A DNA stretch of 64,000 bases from Plicaturopsis crispa FD-325 SS-3 (taxonomy: Eukaryota > Basidiomycota > Agaricomycetes > Amylocorticiales > Amylocorticiaceae): contig KN832567.1 of the NCBI GenBank assembly GCA_000827205.1, positions 323,212 to 387,211 on the forward strand. Direction: 5' to 3'. The notes beneath the pieces were generated by a model. It ran no database searches, had not been told where the DNA came from, and saw only the letters and a list, made by a program, of their open reading frames with translations. The translations under genes and the position numbers were made by a program. Shown here in pieces: positions 23,340-35,900 of the stretch. How positions within the stretch are numbered: the stretch's first letter is position 1; every line of letters starts with the position of its first letter.

Positions 23340-23990
23340 ACCCCAGGCTCCATATCCTTATCGCACGTCGTGACGCCACGTTTAATCCTCCGCCGCAGAG
23401 ACTCCCACTCATGTTTACTCCCATCCTTGTCAATCATCTTTGTCACGTTTCGAGAACCAGGAACGTACTCCTCTAGTTCGGTCGCATATTTTCAACACTC
23501 TCATTGGACAGGCCGTGTCTTATCCAGTAGATGGAAAAATCATCGTGCAGCTTCCGCCATGGGGATAAATTATGCCAGCCGCTGTCCAGAAGAAACCGCC
23601 GGGCCTACGCGATCTCGAAACACCCCCACACCGCGCTCGTCCCGCTCCGCAGCGGGCTAATCCGGTGGTGTAAACGACGCGCGGCTAAAGTCCATGAGCA
23701 CCGGGCGGTCGAATACATCGTCCAACGACGGTATTCCAGGACGCGCGTGGAGAGCTCGAGCCCGTATGCCGAGAAGCGATGATCGACTAGCTTGAGAATT
23801 AGGCGCGAAGGGAGGTCGTGCTTCGAGGGCATCAACTCGACTCCTAGCAGGCACTGGGCGACGCTGGATGGTATGAAGGTCCGGAGGATACTGACCGTAA
23901 GAGAGTCAGACGCAGTAGGGCTGCCCTCTGACGTATAATCGAGGTCAAGTTGGATACCCGCTGGGAATAATTTACCTCGAATTTAGCACG
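23340..23990 (-). pseudogene. Decayed, internally deleted copy of the neighbouring kinase-like gene
   Basis: Read from 23990 down, frames match the neighbour piece by piece: TSEGSPTASDSLTVSI and VAQCLLGVELMP (compare VAQCLLVEPTSS), PSRLILKLVDHRFSAYGLEL (compare PPRLILKLVDHRFSTCGLES), then directly DRPVLMDFSRASFTPPD (compare DHPVLIDFGSASVKTPD), LDSGWHNLSPW (compare EDSGWHNPSPW) and finally SRNVTKMIDKDGSKHEWESL and RRRIKRGVTTCDKD. About 120 residues from helix C through the catalytic loop are gone, and the DFG glycine is Ser. Several frame changes join the pieces. It is a dead tandem duplicate, 0.3-1.3 kb upstream of the intact gene in the same orientation. Confidence 0.8.
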
Positions 23991-24497
23991 GAGAGTCAGT
24001 GCATCCGTATATGACTGATCAATGGCTATGGAGTGCAGTGTAACCTACGCGGCATGTGTCGTCTTCAAAGCCGTTTGCATCCTTTTATACGCATGAGATT
24101 TGGTGATGCCTTCGGATTGCCCCTACATACGGCCTAAGTACATAGTGCATGAGTGGTGAGAATGAATGAAGATGTAGCACAATTGCGGCGTCTACACGGC
24201 GCGATGGACTGTGTCATTGTGGCTATACAGCCTTTCGAAGTCTACTCTCAGAAGCAATCAGAGATAGATCTGGCGTAGGACGAAGAGAAAAGAGATTCCG
24301 AGTTCAAAATTTGTTCGTCGTAATACATTGTACACCGTTCAAGTCCATCCGCTCATTCCTGCCTGAGTAGGCCTAATCAAACACCAAAGCATCCCCATGG
24401 ACCGCGCGGCAACCTGAGATGAGGGTACCATTAGCATTTATTGCGGCCCCAAAAGTGTGGAAAAACGAACGAACATCGTGTTCATGGCACTTAAGCT
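23991..24497. other. Intergenic region
   Basis: About 500 bp with no supported gene. It should contain the 3' region of the repeat-protein gene and the former promoter of the kinase-like relic. Confidence 0.35.
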
Positions 24498-25205
24498 TCA
24501 AGTGTACTTGCCGATCACGCTCTCGAGACCTTTACCGATTTTGTCGGCCGTAGCTGAATCCTGTTGACCAAGCTGAGTCAGCTCTGCGTGCAAGGGACAT
24601 ACGATAAGAGGACTTACAATGGGGTGTCCGGCTTGTTTCGCTGCGAATTCGACGCCCTTGTCAATGTAAGAGTTGCCGCCGCTCGACTGCTGGTTCGAGC
24701 CCGAGTTGTTGTTGTTGCTCGACTGGTTGGAGGAGCTGTTGTTTCCGGACTGGTTCGAAGAACCGTAGGAATCGTTGTTGCCCGACTGGTTCGACGAGCC
24801 GTAGGAGTCGTTGTTTCCGGACTGGTTCGAAGAGCCGTAGGAGTCGTTGTTGCCCGACTGGTTCGACGACCCGTATGAGTTGTCGTTGGAGGATGATTTG
24901 TTGTTAGACGATCCGTAAGAGTCGTTGTTGGATGAGTTGTTGTTGGACGATCCGTAAGAGTCGTTGTTGGATGAGTTGTTGTTGGACGAGCCGTACGAGT
25001 CGTTGTTGTTGCCGGAAGACTGGTTGGACGAGCCATACGAGTCGTTGTTGTTTCCCCCCGAACCGCCATAACCACCCTGGCCTCCTCCACTCTCGCTGCG
25101 GTCATTCCCTCCACCGCCTCCGCTGCCGAAGTTGGAGTCCGAGTTGCCGCTGTTGTTGTTCGACCCATACGAGTCGTTGGAGTCGTTGTTTTGGCCGTAA
25201 GACAT
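24498..25205 (-). CDS. Prion-like Asn/Ser/Gly/Tyr-rich repeat protein
   Basis: Two exons (25205-24618, 24560-24498; intron GTAAGT...CAACAG) give 216 aa. The protein begins MSYGQNNDSNDSYGSNNNSG. A Gly-rich stretch (GGGQGGYGGSGGNN) leads to repeats of a 12-residue unit of the type SNQSGNNDSYGS; nine DSYGS- or NSYGS-type units can be counted. It ends in a short charged helical C-terminus: SYIDKGVEFAAKQAGHPI, and, after the intron, DSATADKIGKGLESVIGKYT. Evenly spaced tyrosines in a polar Asn/Ser/Gly background resemble the low-complexity domains of FUS-type condensate proteins. There is no signal peptide or RNA-binding domain. Function is unknown; stress-induced hydrophilic proteins of fungi sometimes have a similar short C-terminal helix. 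Confidence 0.85.
   Translation of the reverse strand: MSYGQNNDSNDSYGSNNNSGNSDSNFGSGGGGGNDRSESGGGQGGYGGSGGNNNDSYGSSNQSSGNNNDSYGSSNNNSSNNDSYGSSNNNSSNNDSYGSSNNKSSSNDNSYGSSNQSGNNDSYGSSNQSGNNDSYGSSNQSGNNDSYGSSNQSGNNSSSNQSSNNNNSGSNQQSSGGNSYIDKGVEFAAKQAGHPIVSPLIVCPLHAELTQLGQQDSATADKIGKGLESVIGKYT
24680..25060 (-). repeat. 36-bp minisatellite coding the Asn-Ser-Tyr-Gly repeats
   Basis: A direct tandem array inside the coding sequence. The plus strand repeats a unit close to GACTGGTTCGACGAGCCGTA plus GGAGTCGTTGTTGCCC. The clearest copies lie between about 24750 and 24870; more diverged copies extend to about 25050. The unit is 36 bp (12 codons), so copy-number change keeps the frame open. Confidence 0.75.
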
Positions 25206-27242
25206 GATGATGATGTGTGGTGGATTTAGGGAGGTGTGGGTGAGTGGGGGTAAATGGTTGGGTGAACGAGACGGTGCTGATGCGCGTAAGTATTTATACC
25301 GGTGTATCTCAGGACCCGGAGAGCGCAGTTAGAAATTAGGATCAGATTAGAACAAGGCACACAAGCGATGTCATAGCTCGTGTCCGGTGCTATGTGGAGC
25401 CGCTGTAGAGAACAAGGCCAGAGCGAGCTATGGGAGCCGAATGGAAGATGAGAAAGCGTACATCGCGCGACGCGTATGCAGTGCACGACTTGTCGGAGAG
25501 TGCCTGATTCTAAACGCCCGAATACCCTACCAATGCATACGGAAAGCGGTGAATTTCACTAGTCTATCTGAGCGAGGCCAGTACACGATGCCCTGTCCGA
25601 GATTACCGACGCCCTGTTTGTCTGTGCATACGGGGCCCAGTGCTTGACTGGCCAATCGCTAGCAGATGGTGGCGGACTGCAAGAACGCCATGGCCGAGGA
25701 AATGAATGGACTTGAAGCCTGGAGGATGCGAATACGCCATCGGATTGCCACGTGTTGGAGTTCGATCGATTCCGATCAGACGCGTCGAGCCGCTTCAGCC
25801 CGCGACGCGATCAGGCTTATTGCAGCGAGGCCAAAGCACCGATTAAAGTCGACATCTAGCCGTCTAGGCTTACACTGCCCCAGCATTATGAATGCTCGTC
25901 AGCCGCCCAAGTTGACAGAGTGTAACCCAAACGCAGCAAAACAGGGAGAACTCACCACCCGGTCCGACCGACTACGACTGGCACCTGCGTTCGATTGATG
26001 CCCATATACAAGCATCGCATAGAGCACCCTAGCTGTATATGGTGTACATGTACAGCCTCCCGGTATTGAGGAGGAAGCGCGCCATCGCTAGAGCAGAACA
26101 CTGACCGCCCATACTTTTGCAAGGCCCGCTTGAGCGATCAAAAGGTTTGGAATATCAAGGCTCAGACGCTACGCGCAGCCGCGAAGGTGCTTCCAAATTG
26201 TTACTGAGACTGACATTTGATCAGAAACGCTAGACCACGACAGCGGTTGGGGGTACTTACCTTTCCGAGTGGGGAACGCAGCTTACCGTACAAGGAAGAC
26301 GTACTCTTACTGTTTGCGTGATTAGATCAACGCCCCCAGTCGAATGCTGACAATGCAAGAAATCGAATAGGAAAGGCTGCAGAGCTAGAAGCACACGGAT
26401 GGAACGGAGCAGTGACAGGAGAAATTGAGGCGTCTCGCAGGGGTGCATTTGTATACTATACGAGGTATATGTAAGGATCATATACCTGATCATGAGACGA
26501 GACATACCTATATTACCGGGACGGTTGCGAGCACTTGAGTGATGGCCTTAGGCTCATACTTTCAGGGGGGTCAGCCACCTCCGATGCCCTAAAGGTGGTC
26601 GTCTCTGATGGTAGAAATCTTGCCATACTATTACAAGTTGTTATGGTTAGCGCAGTACGAAGAAATAGATGCGGTCAGACGATGTACCTCGTGTATAAGT
26701 ATGCTTTCGGCGTGGACATAGGCGTCGCTGGACATTGCATCGACCAACTGGGAAATTTACGAAACAAGCCCTTCTCAATCCCGGGTACTGTCGCGAAAAC
26801 ATGGGAGAACATATGCCGTCTAGGATCTGGGATGTTATCTAGGAGAAAATTCAAGTTTGACGTTGAAACGAAGGTGTTATGTTCACTCACAACAAAATCT
26901 GCATCCCTGCGTGTGGATAGGTGTGACCCTCTTCGCCGCGCCTCGTGTGGGACCTTGATAGCGAAATCATAGCGCAGACGCCTGCATTGATAGTAGCTGT
27001 AGGCTATGCGCCATGTCCATGAGCGCCTCTTTAGAGTACATAAGTAAAAGCTGTTGGTATGCGGCAGACGACGTCACGGTCAAGAACAGGACTCGGAGCT
27101 TTGGCAGGAATCTGAAGACGCCGCGGTCTTCAAAATTATTCCCACGATCGATAATTTCGATCATTCAGAATTTAGAAACGAGACTCGAAAACGCTGAAAG
27201 CGACCTCGATAGACCCATCTATTACAAAATCTCTGTCAGAAC
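25206..27242. other. 2-kb region with a possible DnaJ-like relic
   Basis: From 25206 to about 26600 there is no supported gene; ORFs there are short and featureless. The minus strand at about 26660-27190 has weak, collinear resemblance to the DnaJ-like genes at 5-8 kb (NNFEDRG against DMFERRG; then NLNFLLDNIPD where the intact copies have VIVKFP, at the same spacing). I list this as a possible decayed third copy only in the findings. The PUF6 promoter must also lie here. Confidence 0.3.
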
Positions 27243-29648
27243 ATGGCAGCATCCCAAAAATCCTCCAAAAAGCGGGCGGCAAACTCGCAAGCCGGACCCA
27301 CCGCAAAAAAAGCCCATCTCGATAAGTCTTCGAAGAATCATAGCAGTGAAAAAGACGAGAAACGGAGTCGGCCAGTGACTCTTGCGGCGAAGGACGACAG
27401 TGCGTCTGATTCGGAGGGAGATTTGGAATTATTAGAGGGCGCAGAAAAGGCATGGCTAGACGAGGATGGCGATGAACCGTTAGAAGACGGTTTGGAGGCC
27501 GAGGCTCCGGGAGATAGTATGGACGTTGATGCAGCCCCCGCAAGGGATAGAGATCCAAATGGTGTGTTCAATTTCATCGGTGCACCCCGCGTCCATTTGA
27601 TGCTTATATTATATAGCTGCACGAGAATCGCATAAGGCGCAGAAAGTGGTGCAAGAACAGCGCCGTGCCGCCAAACCACACTCTACCCTCCTCATCGATG
27701 CGAAGCGTGTCTGGTGTCTCGCAAATAAGAAAGAGGTGCCCGCACCAGATCGACAAAAACATATACGCGATCTCATGGACGTGATCCGGGGCAAAGTTAA
27801 GGAGATTGTCTTCAAGCATGATGCTAGCCGCATAGTGCAGACCGTGGTGAAGTACGGAGGCCAGAAGGAGAGGGACGAAGTCGCCGCCGAGCTGAAAGGA
27901 AAATACAGGGAACTTGCGCAGAACAAATACTCGAAGGTACGCATATGAATCTTCTCTACCGCTGGGGTACTATCTTACCGGCATTGCAGTTCCTTGTAAC
28001 GAAGCTCATCAGACTTTGCCCTTCGCATCGACCATCCATCCTCCTAGAATTCCAGGGTAATATCCTGCGTCTACTGCTTCATCGAGAAGCGTCTAGCGTC
28101 CTCGCAGACGCATTCGAACTGTACGCCAACGCGTATGAGCGCACCATTCTGCTTCGTGATTTCTATGGCAAGGAAACCGCGCTGTTTTCTCTCACAAGCG
28201 GCAGCACCGAGGACAAGGAGCGTGCCCGCAAGGGCTTGAAGGGCATATTAGAAGGCGTCGAGGGAGAGCGGAGAAAACGTGTACTCGGTGCTCTGAAGGA
28301 AAATCTTGTAACTATGTTCGTGTCGTCCTTCGTTCGGATTTTCACTCTACTCATGCGTTTCATCCCTAGCTTTAATAACCCTGATAAGGGTGCCATTACG
28401 CATGCTGTCGTGCATCGCGCATTATGGGAGTACCTCCAGGCGATCACGGACATCGAGGAAGAAGCGGAACAGGAAAAGCTACGGCGTGAGATATTCGAGA
28501 GGTGCGTCAAGCATCGTTGTGTATCCGTCAGTCGGAAGATCTGACATGACGGATCTAGCTGTCAAGACGTACTCGCAGAGATGGTACACACGAAAGATGG
28601 AAGTCGTGCTGTAAGAGAGTTCATCGCGCAGGGCAGCGCAAAGGTGCGCCACTCCCCGTACATAAATATATCCAGCTCATATCGTATGTAGGACCGCAAA
28701 CACATCGTCAAAGTACTGAAACCTTTCGTCGAGCGCATGTGTACGACCGACCAAGCGCAACTCGTTCTTTTCACTGCACTGGACGTCATCGAGTACGTGC
28801 ATAATATCCTCCACCATGCCTCAGCTCGTACTCATTCCACGCCTTAGTGACACAAAACTTACTACGAAATCTCTCGTATCCCCCATCACGGCGTCCGCGG
28901 CCACTCTGACATCTACACCGCAGGGTCGTCGGGCCATTTTCCATCTTCTCGTACCGCATACACGGCGGCATTTCACGCCCGCTCAAATTGCCTCTTTGAC
29001 CGAGACAGATGCTGCCCGCGCAAAGACCAGCAAAAAAGACGTTGCCTTGCGTCGGGAAGAAATTCGCAAGGCTGCGAGTGCCGAGTTATTGGACTTCGTC
29101 AGCTCGAAAGGAGGTGATGTCGTGAGGGAGACGGGCGGAAGCTTAGTGGTGGCCGAAATCATGCTTGAGGCCGATGGCGGTGAGCTTCCCCGAGTCGGCT
29201 ATGTCTCTGCTTTTACTGATGGTCTTGTCTAGATAAAACGGCATCGTCGGAGGCACTCCTTCAATGTCTCGCGGAACCATACCCTGCTCCCGACCCTACG
29301 CGTCCACATCCCATCGACCTTCCGCATGCATCACGACTGTACAAAACGCTGCTGCAAGGCGGACACTTCAATCACACCACGCGCTCTGTGACACCGTCGA
29401 CGCATTATGACGCGGGTGCGTTCGCACGGGCATTCGTCAAAATTGTGGGCCAGGCGCGGACAGTCGAGATGGCCAAAGGCGATGGCGCGTTCGTCGTTGC
29501 CGAGCTCTGCGAGCGACTCAAAGCGAGTGAAAGTAGCTCGGAGGTGGAAGAGGTAAAGAGGTGGTTCGCGACGGATGTTTTGAAAGTGTTAGAGAGCGGT
29601 GAGGGTAAAGGGCGGACACTTTTGCTTGAGAAGATTAGAGCGCTCTAA
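27243..29648 (+). CDS. PUF6: Pumilio-type RNA-binding protein PUF6
   Basis: Nucleolar PUF-repeat protein of the Puf6/PUM3 family, acting in 60S ribosome biogenesis (and ASH1 mRNA control in yeast). Eight exons close to 679 aa: 27243-27561, 27617-27936, 27990-28324, 28370-28501, 28559-28643, 28692-28792, 28848-29179 and 29233-29648. A Lys/Ser-rich and then acidic N-terminus precedes the repeats: IVFKHDASRIVQTVVKYG, NKYSKFLVTKLIRLCPSHRP, HREASSVLADAFELYANAYE, AVVHRALWEYLQAI, EMVHTKDGSRAVREFIAQGS and AKDRKHIVKVLKPFV. The CPL domain follows (TPQGRRAIFHLLVPHTRRHF through MAKGDGAFVVAELCERL). The start ATG opens MAASQKSSKKRA. One donor (28325) has a neighbouring alternative; the one used keeps the frame. 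Confidence 0.94.
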
Positions 29649-30068
29649 CAGGGTGACGCGCGTCTCACGAGTGTATGTCTGTAGCACCGTCGCTGATATA
29701 CATTTACAGTTATTTGACTCTCGCTTTGTATTTGCGTCCATCCTCGCGTATTTACATGCAGGGCTGTTGGTATTCTGCACGATGTAAGTCGGCGGCGGTA
29801 CAGAAGGCGATGATCCTCCAACGAGACGGCATGCATCATTCCGAGTCGAGACTTGGGATAGCTATTGACGGGTCGCTATCTACAAAACATGAGCGCTCCA
29901 AACTGCTCTGAATTCAAGATCGAAGATGTCTAGCCAATGCCAATAGAAAAACTCGTCAGCACCAGCTATGTCGTAGACTCGTATACCAACCAGTAAATAC
30001 ACCAGCGGACACACACCTTCTATCCCATATAATGCTTCGCTCACATCGCGTCCGTATCAGGGCCCAGG
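29649..30068. other. Convergent intergenic region, PUF6 / MYND gene
   Basis: About 420 bp between two 3' ends; nothing supported. Confidence 0.4.
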
Positions 30069-32147
30069 CTACGCGACATTTGGAAGACGATCACCTTCAT
30101 CTGTGCGGGAGTTGACGGGAACTACAGTGGTGAACAACTTGAAGAAACGTCCCTTCGACACGCTTTGCCAAACCACTAGCTCGATATGGTCGTCGCCTGT
30201 CTTGGCCCGGGCACTTTCAAGGAGAGCTTCGAATCGTACGCGCGTGTCGCGTTCTGAGTCTAGGTCGACACTCATAGGCTTGAATTGGTCCGGGGTTGAG
30301 ACTTGCATCCTGGTAGGAATGTGATTGTAGTCCATTTCAACCTGACGAGCGGATTCTAATCAGACTACTGACAGCGCGGAAGGATCTGTAAGACTGACAA
30401 TTGTAGGTTCACTGCGGCGATGTCCTTGCGCGATCCGCATCTTTAGAATGGCAGGGAGATGCCTCACGACTTCGTCACGGAAAACCTGATTTATAAAGAC
30501 GCTGTCACTTGTAGACAGAGGAAGGTCATCTCCAGCTGAAAACATGGAACGAGACATGGTAAACAATGTTACCCACAAGCGACTGAGTTCGTAGAGTACT
30601 CACTGGAGCGGCGGCGTTGTGTTTCTTTGCAAATATTTCTGTGGCTCGTTTTCCAGTCGATCGACTGACATTGCCGAGAGCAATAATACATCTCGAGGCA
30701 ACCAGAGCATCGCAAGAACCGTTCTCCGTCTTCTTCTGATTTTTGGCACTAAAACAGTATTGTTAGTCCAGCGGCACTGACAAGGATGTCCGACCAGTGC
30801 AAACCTTCGGATTTTCGCATTTCATGCGGGTATCTACGGCAGATTTACCCAACGAGCCCTTCAGGCGAGAACGGTCGTGCACCAAGTGCCGGAACGACTC
30901 CCAGTCAGCTTGGAACCGGGCGTCTCGTTTAGTTTTTTGCTCGAGACCGAGGGAATCAATTTTCTTGAGTGACCGAGAGGCGATCCGAATGACAGATAGG
31001 TAAACGAGATACTTCGGGAGTATATCACCAATAAGAGTGTATATGCGCGTACAGTCTTGGCCGAGGTCCGTCAGGATAACATGCGCGCTGACAAGCGCCG
31101 AGAGAAGGCCAGCCTCTACCGCCTGCCTGACCCACGAGAGCCCGTCGCCAGCCTCCAGAAACCGGGTGTAGTGCTGTAGACAGGCGTTTATGCATTCGAC
31201 AAGTGTAGCGGACTGGCTGGGGATCACGGGCTGATCCACAACGAACGTGAGGAGACCTGTTATCGAGTGCATGGACTTCTGGGATAGAAATCGATAACAG
31301 AATTCGGGGCAATCACAGAGGGTGTCGAGCAGTGAGACATCCTCCTTGATGCTAGAAAGACCCGCAGACGATTTGTAAAAATTGGTGTTGAAACGGTTCA
31401 GAACAACGGGTACGAAGTCTTCACCGAGTGTTGCAGTCTGCATGAGATTTGGGAGCTCTGCGGCCCATGAATCTAAGCCGCGATCGAGATATGAATGCTG
31501 GAGATAAAAGCGCAAGATGCTCGTGCCCGTGTGACGGAAAGCGATATCGCGCTCGGCGTTCTGAGAGAAGTTCTTGGTCGTCCGCAACCAAAGCCTGGTT
31601 ATGAATGCAACGGAACCGGGAGTGTCGACAATAGGTTGCCAGAGAGGCTGGGTAAAGCTGAACGTTTCGATCAAGTTGGTGACGGCGATCATGACGGCGA
31701 TGCGAATCTGGATGTGGATGTACGGAGAGTCAAAGGCTTGGGAGTAAAGTGCCTTCATCCAAGGAAACATGCTCGGCCAAAGTTCGGCCAAGCGGTCGAT
31801 AGCTTCGCGCGAAACGTCTCCTGCGAGGACGCGGGCTCGGTACCCAGCGTTGAGGCCGGCAAGGGACCAGAGTGCCGGGTTGGCGCTTTCTTGAAAGACG
31901 AGGAGATTCATAGCTTGCTGGCCCTGTGGGATTTTTGACGGGTGCAAGTGAGACTTCCAGACGCACAAGGCCTTCAGTAACTGGGCCTCCGAGAATCCTG
32001 CCGCCAAAGGAGATAGCTTCTTCAAGTTTTCAGCTTCACCACGGTCGCGTGTAGCTGCTTCAATCAACACCTGGTGCACGCACAAGTGCATATTTCATTA
32101 GCAAAGCTCCTCCTTGTAGGCTTGGCTGTGCGCACCTCGATGTCCAT
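30069..32147 (-). CDS. MYND zinc-finger protein of unknown function
   Basis: Five exons (32147-32136, 32070-30805, 30748-30604, 30535-30369, 30341-30069) give 620 aa in frame. The first exon codes only MDIE. A roughly 400-residue all-helical region of ARM/HEAT-like character follows (AEAENLKK-type helices, SMFPWMKALYSQAF, VLNRFNTNFYKSSAG). The MYND finger is assembled across an intron: CENPKC, LRCSGCLEMYYCSRQCQ and DWKTSHRNIC, giving the expected Cys/His series. The C-terminal 140 residues end DEGDRLPNVA. Agaricomycetes have many such MYND-tail proteins, none well characterised; MYND fingers usually bind Pro-rich peptides. The intron inside the finger uses a GTTTGC donor. The MDIE exon is inferred because it avoids an unsupported upstream start. 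Confidence 0.85.
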
Positions 32148-32971
32148 GATTGGATATGTGGCGATTTTGTACTCGGACGCGACCAAGACGCGACCTTGTT
32201 ATTTATGTAGTACAATTTTATCGAGACAAACGATACTCTGGCTTTCGTCGACGTTGTTGATGGCAGATTGACAGGCTCCACAAGCACTCAGCAAGAGTGA
32301 GTATGAGAGAGTTCATTAATATTGGCCTGACAATGACATGAGCTAATAGCCGTCGAAGGTGAAGGGAAGAACGTTAACTGCGCGTCGGACTACATAACTT
32401 CGAATTTCTGAATTGGGCACTGACTAGTTTACATTGCACTTATGTACAGTACGACAGAACACCGGAGGCGTGCAGGCTCAACAAAACGACGAAAACGACG
32501 AACGGTCCCATATATACGCACAAACTAGACGTGACTCGGACGTCCCATTGACCTGCCTGCAATGCTTGAAAACTATCACGGTTATAACATAATCGTTAGT
32601 TTCGCAATTTGAATCACCATGTCAATCTCACAGCTTTTACACACGACCAGGCGTACACAGGCACTCACCATTACTTGATATCGCCTACGGTGTCGAGTTG
32701 GGAAGTGGCACACCAAGCAGAACTACTGTGATGCACGATTCCAACGTGCAACACTTGATGTCGATGAAGAGACGACATGCTCTATCTGCATCCCGAGTCG
32801 ATTGTTTGAGACACAATTTCTGGCGACCGAGATGTTAATAACGTCCGGACCAAGTGGCGTATCATGGACGCTCCAGCCTCGCTACTGCCTATGCTACAAA
32901 ATCAATTATGGGTCCACGAAATCAAAACCTAATCTACATACGTATAACGATACAATGTATCCCGGCGGCGC
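32148..32971. other. Intergenic region, MYND gene promoter / DNA2 3' end
   Basis: About 820 bp. The part next to 32147 is the MYND gene promoter. I see no ORF with family features, RNA gene or repeat. Confidence 0.35.
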
Positions 32972-35900
32972 TCACTTCTCTCCGTTGATTAAGTCGAGAA
33001 GGATCGGTCTTCCTCTGAGTACACCTTCATCACCTGTCCTCCGCACCTTCGAAGATCTGCCACTTGACGGACTTGCGTCGGCGTTTTCCTTCCCCGTGGC
33101 AGCATCCTCGACATCATCCACACCTCTTTTAGCCGGCGTTCCTATAGAGGGCGACGGTACGATGTGCGCATGGAGCTTGTCCGCGCCCGGGGGTAGCTTC
33201 ACGATCCAGTTTTTGCTCTCCATGAGACGGAAGAACTCGGCGAGAAGAGGGGCATCTTGAAGTGTCTTGCGCGAGCCGAAAATGACGAGCTTCGACCGTG
33301 CGCGGGTGAAGGACACGTTCATCCGACGCCAGTCCTTGACCAATTCGCCGATCTGTCAACATTCGCAAGTCAACAACATGCATAGGAATGCGACATATAC
33401 TGGTGAATCTACCTGGCCAGTGCTGTTGGAACGGACAAGCGAAATGATGATACACTCTTTATCTCGTCCTTGACTCCGATCAGCGGTCAGAATTTCGATC
33501 CCTTTCCTTCCCTCCAACATATGTGTTAAGAGTTTGATTTGTTGACGGTACAGTGATATGACGCCGATCTGCGAAGGCAGGATCCCGGAGCTGAGAAGTG
33601 CCTCAGTGAGTTGACAGACTAGCGCTGCCTCGGTTGGGTTTTGGACGAGGTCGCCGATACGCGAGTCGGGGGCTGGAAGGTCGTCAGTATCCACAAATAC
33701 CGCTCTGCAACTACAGAACAATGTATCAGTAACACGCATATAATCTAGCAGAATAAGACCAGTACCTCTCGGAAAGAAGTTTCTCTATCCAGCAGTCTTG
33801 TTTACCGCCACACACGGACCGGTTCTCGTCGTGCAACTTATTCATGAACGTCGGGTTAGGCAATACAAGCGTTCGATTGGCGACGTCTTCCGAGCCACAC
33901 CGCAACCTGTCTCCGTAGATGAGTTTGTTGGAGAGGAGCATGATATCGCTGTTCATGCGGTACTGGTTCCTGAGATCGACGACGGCGTCTGGATGTGACT
34001 CGGATAGGCGACGGAAGAGCGACACGTCGAGGCCTCCTTTGCGGGCAGCATAATTACGAACCTGTCAATAGGTTGTCAATGAGGTCACTAGCACGAAGAG
34101 AATGGCGGGAAGCATACCAGAGGGGGGAGTTGGAAGTGGTCACCAACAAGTACAAATTTGTCGGCAGAGCGCAAGGGGCCGAGGCAGGTGGGAAGAGTTA
34201 TTTGCGATGCTTCGTCGACGATGCAATAGTCGAATGTACGGCGGGTGAAAAGCGCACTGTGAAAGAAAATGCAACGTCATGAGATATCCTGGCTAGGGCG
34301 AGCAATATAAGAAGTAGACGAACTGATCGATGGACAGACAGGTAGTGGCGACGACCGGGGGCGTCATAATCTGACGTTCAAGCTGCTCAATTGTCGTAGC
34401 CGTAACTTTCATGTCCAGCGTGTGTTTCTGCACATCCGGATGAACCTAGGGCAGAACATGTCAGCCCCAGAGTATCCAAAACCATGCACACGAGCAAACC
34501 TTGTCGATATTTCCGAGTCGTAGAACGTCGAAGCCGTCCTGACCCTCTACGCCCTCTGCTAACTTGATCAAGATGTTATCAACGGCGGAGTGTGTGTAGC
34601 TTGTCAACAGCACCGTCTTTCCGAGCGCAACAAGGCACCTGATCAACGCAGCGATTACTGTCGTTTTACCCGTTCCAGGCATTCCTAGGATGAGTGCATA
34701 GTCCTGCGCGCGAAGCACTTTCACCATCGCATCTTTCTGATTGTCGTTCAGGTGGGCCGTGAGCGGCGATGTCGCCAAGTATTCCTGAGCGAATGCGGGA
34801 TCTGGATCGAAATGTGGAGGCCTGAGGTCTACGACAAGTTCCAGGCGACGGGTGTCCCCATCGGCGTAGAAGAGGCGCGCGAGATTATCGCGTATGCGGC
34901 CCATCCCGCCGCTAAGCTCATCTTTGTCAATACGAAAGATCAACTCGTCGTCATCATCGAGCCCGGACAGCTGAAGGAGACGCTCCCGGGTGAGCTCATG
35001 ATCGACACCGAGGACAACGGAGTGCGGATCCAGCTCGACGATGAATCCGCGGGCGAGGGCGAGGAGGTGAGGCTCGATGGACACCGTGATCGCATCGCCG
35101 TTGTTCATGTGCCCGTTCAACAACGAGGACGCTGGCGCGATGGATGCCGCGCGGGTGAAGCGGTACGTGAACTGGTGTATCCTGTTCGCGTTAGGCTTCG
35201 CGTGCTGTGCAGCCTCGAAAGACGAATCAAGCCGCATGTCCGCAAAGCACCGGCCCTTGAGCTCGCGCTCTCGCGCACCCAGCGTCCAAAGCTCCTTTTT
35301 GAAGCGCACGAGGTCGCCCTCCTCCAAGCTGAGCAGCGCCTCCCATTTTTTGAAGAAATCGCCCTGCGACGGAGTAAGGTGCCCCGTCTTGAGCTCGTAC
35401 AGATCCGCGATAGGCGAGTCGGTGTCTTCCACTTTCTCTACAGCCTGAACATCTTAAATGAGCTGATGAAGATGAATACGACACCGGAGACGCACTTTGC
35501 GATAGAGCATGCACGTATCCGCGACATAGCATCTCTTGCATATGCGCTCGTCATCGATTGTGGGCGGCAGGAAGTCCTCTTCAAGGTCGGGCCCCGCGTC
35601 CGTGGTCTTCCGCTTTTCTGTGCGACGAATCATGTACCCAGCCAATAGGTTTCGTACGTTAATGAGTCCACGCAGCTCATTGCGCGCGCGCGGGACGCGC
35701 ACGACCTCCTCGCTCTGGGTGTACCATAGCAATCCGGATTCGACCGGCTCGTTATACCGTTCCTCCGCGAGGACCGTGTACAACAGAGTCTGTGCACGAT
35801 GCTCCATGGCCGCGGTCGTACGGCCAGTTTTTATCTCAAATGGGGCAGGCCCATCTGTGACGGTAGGCCCTGCGGCGAGCGCAGTCGAAGCACGTGTGAA

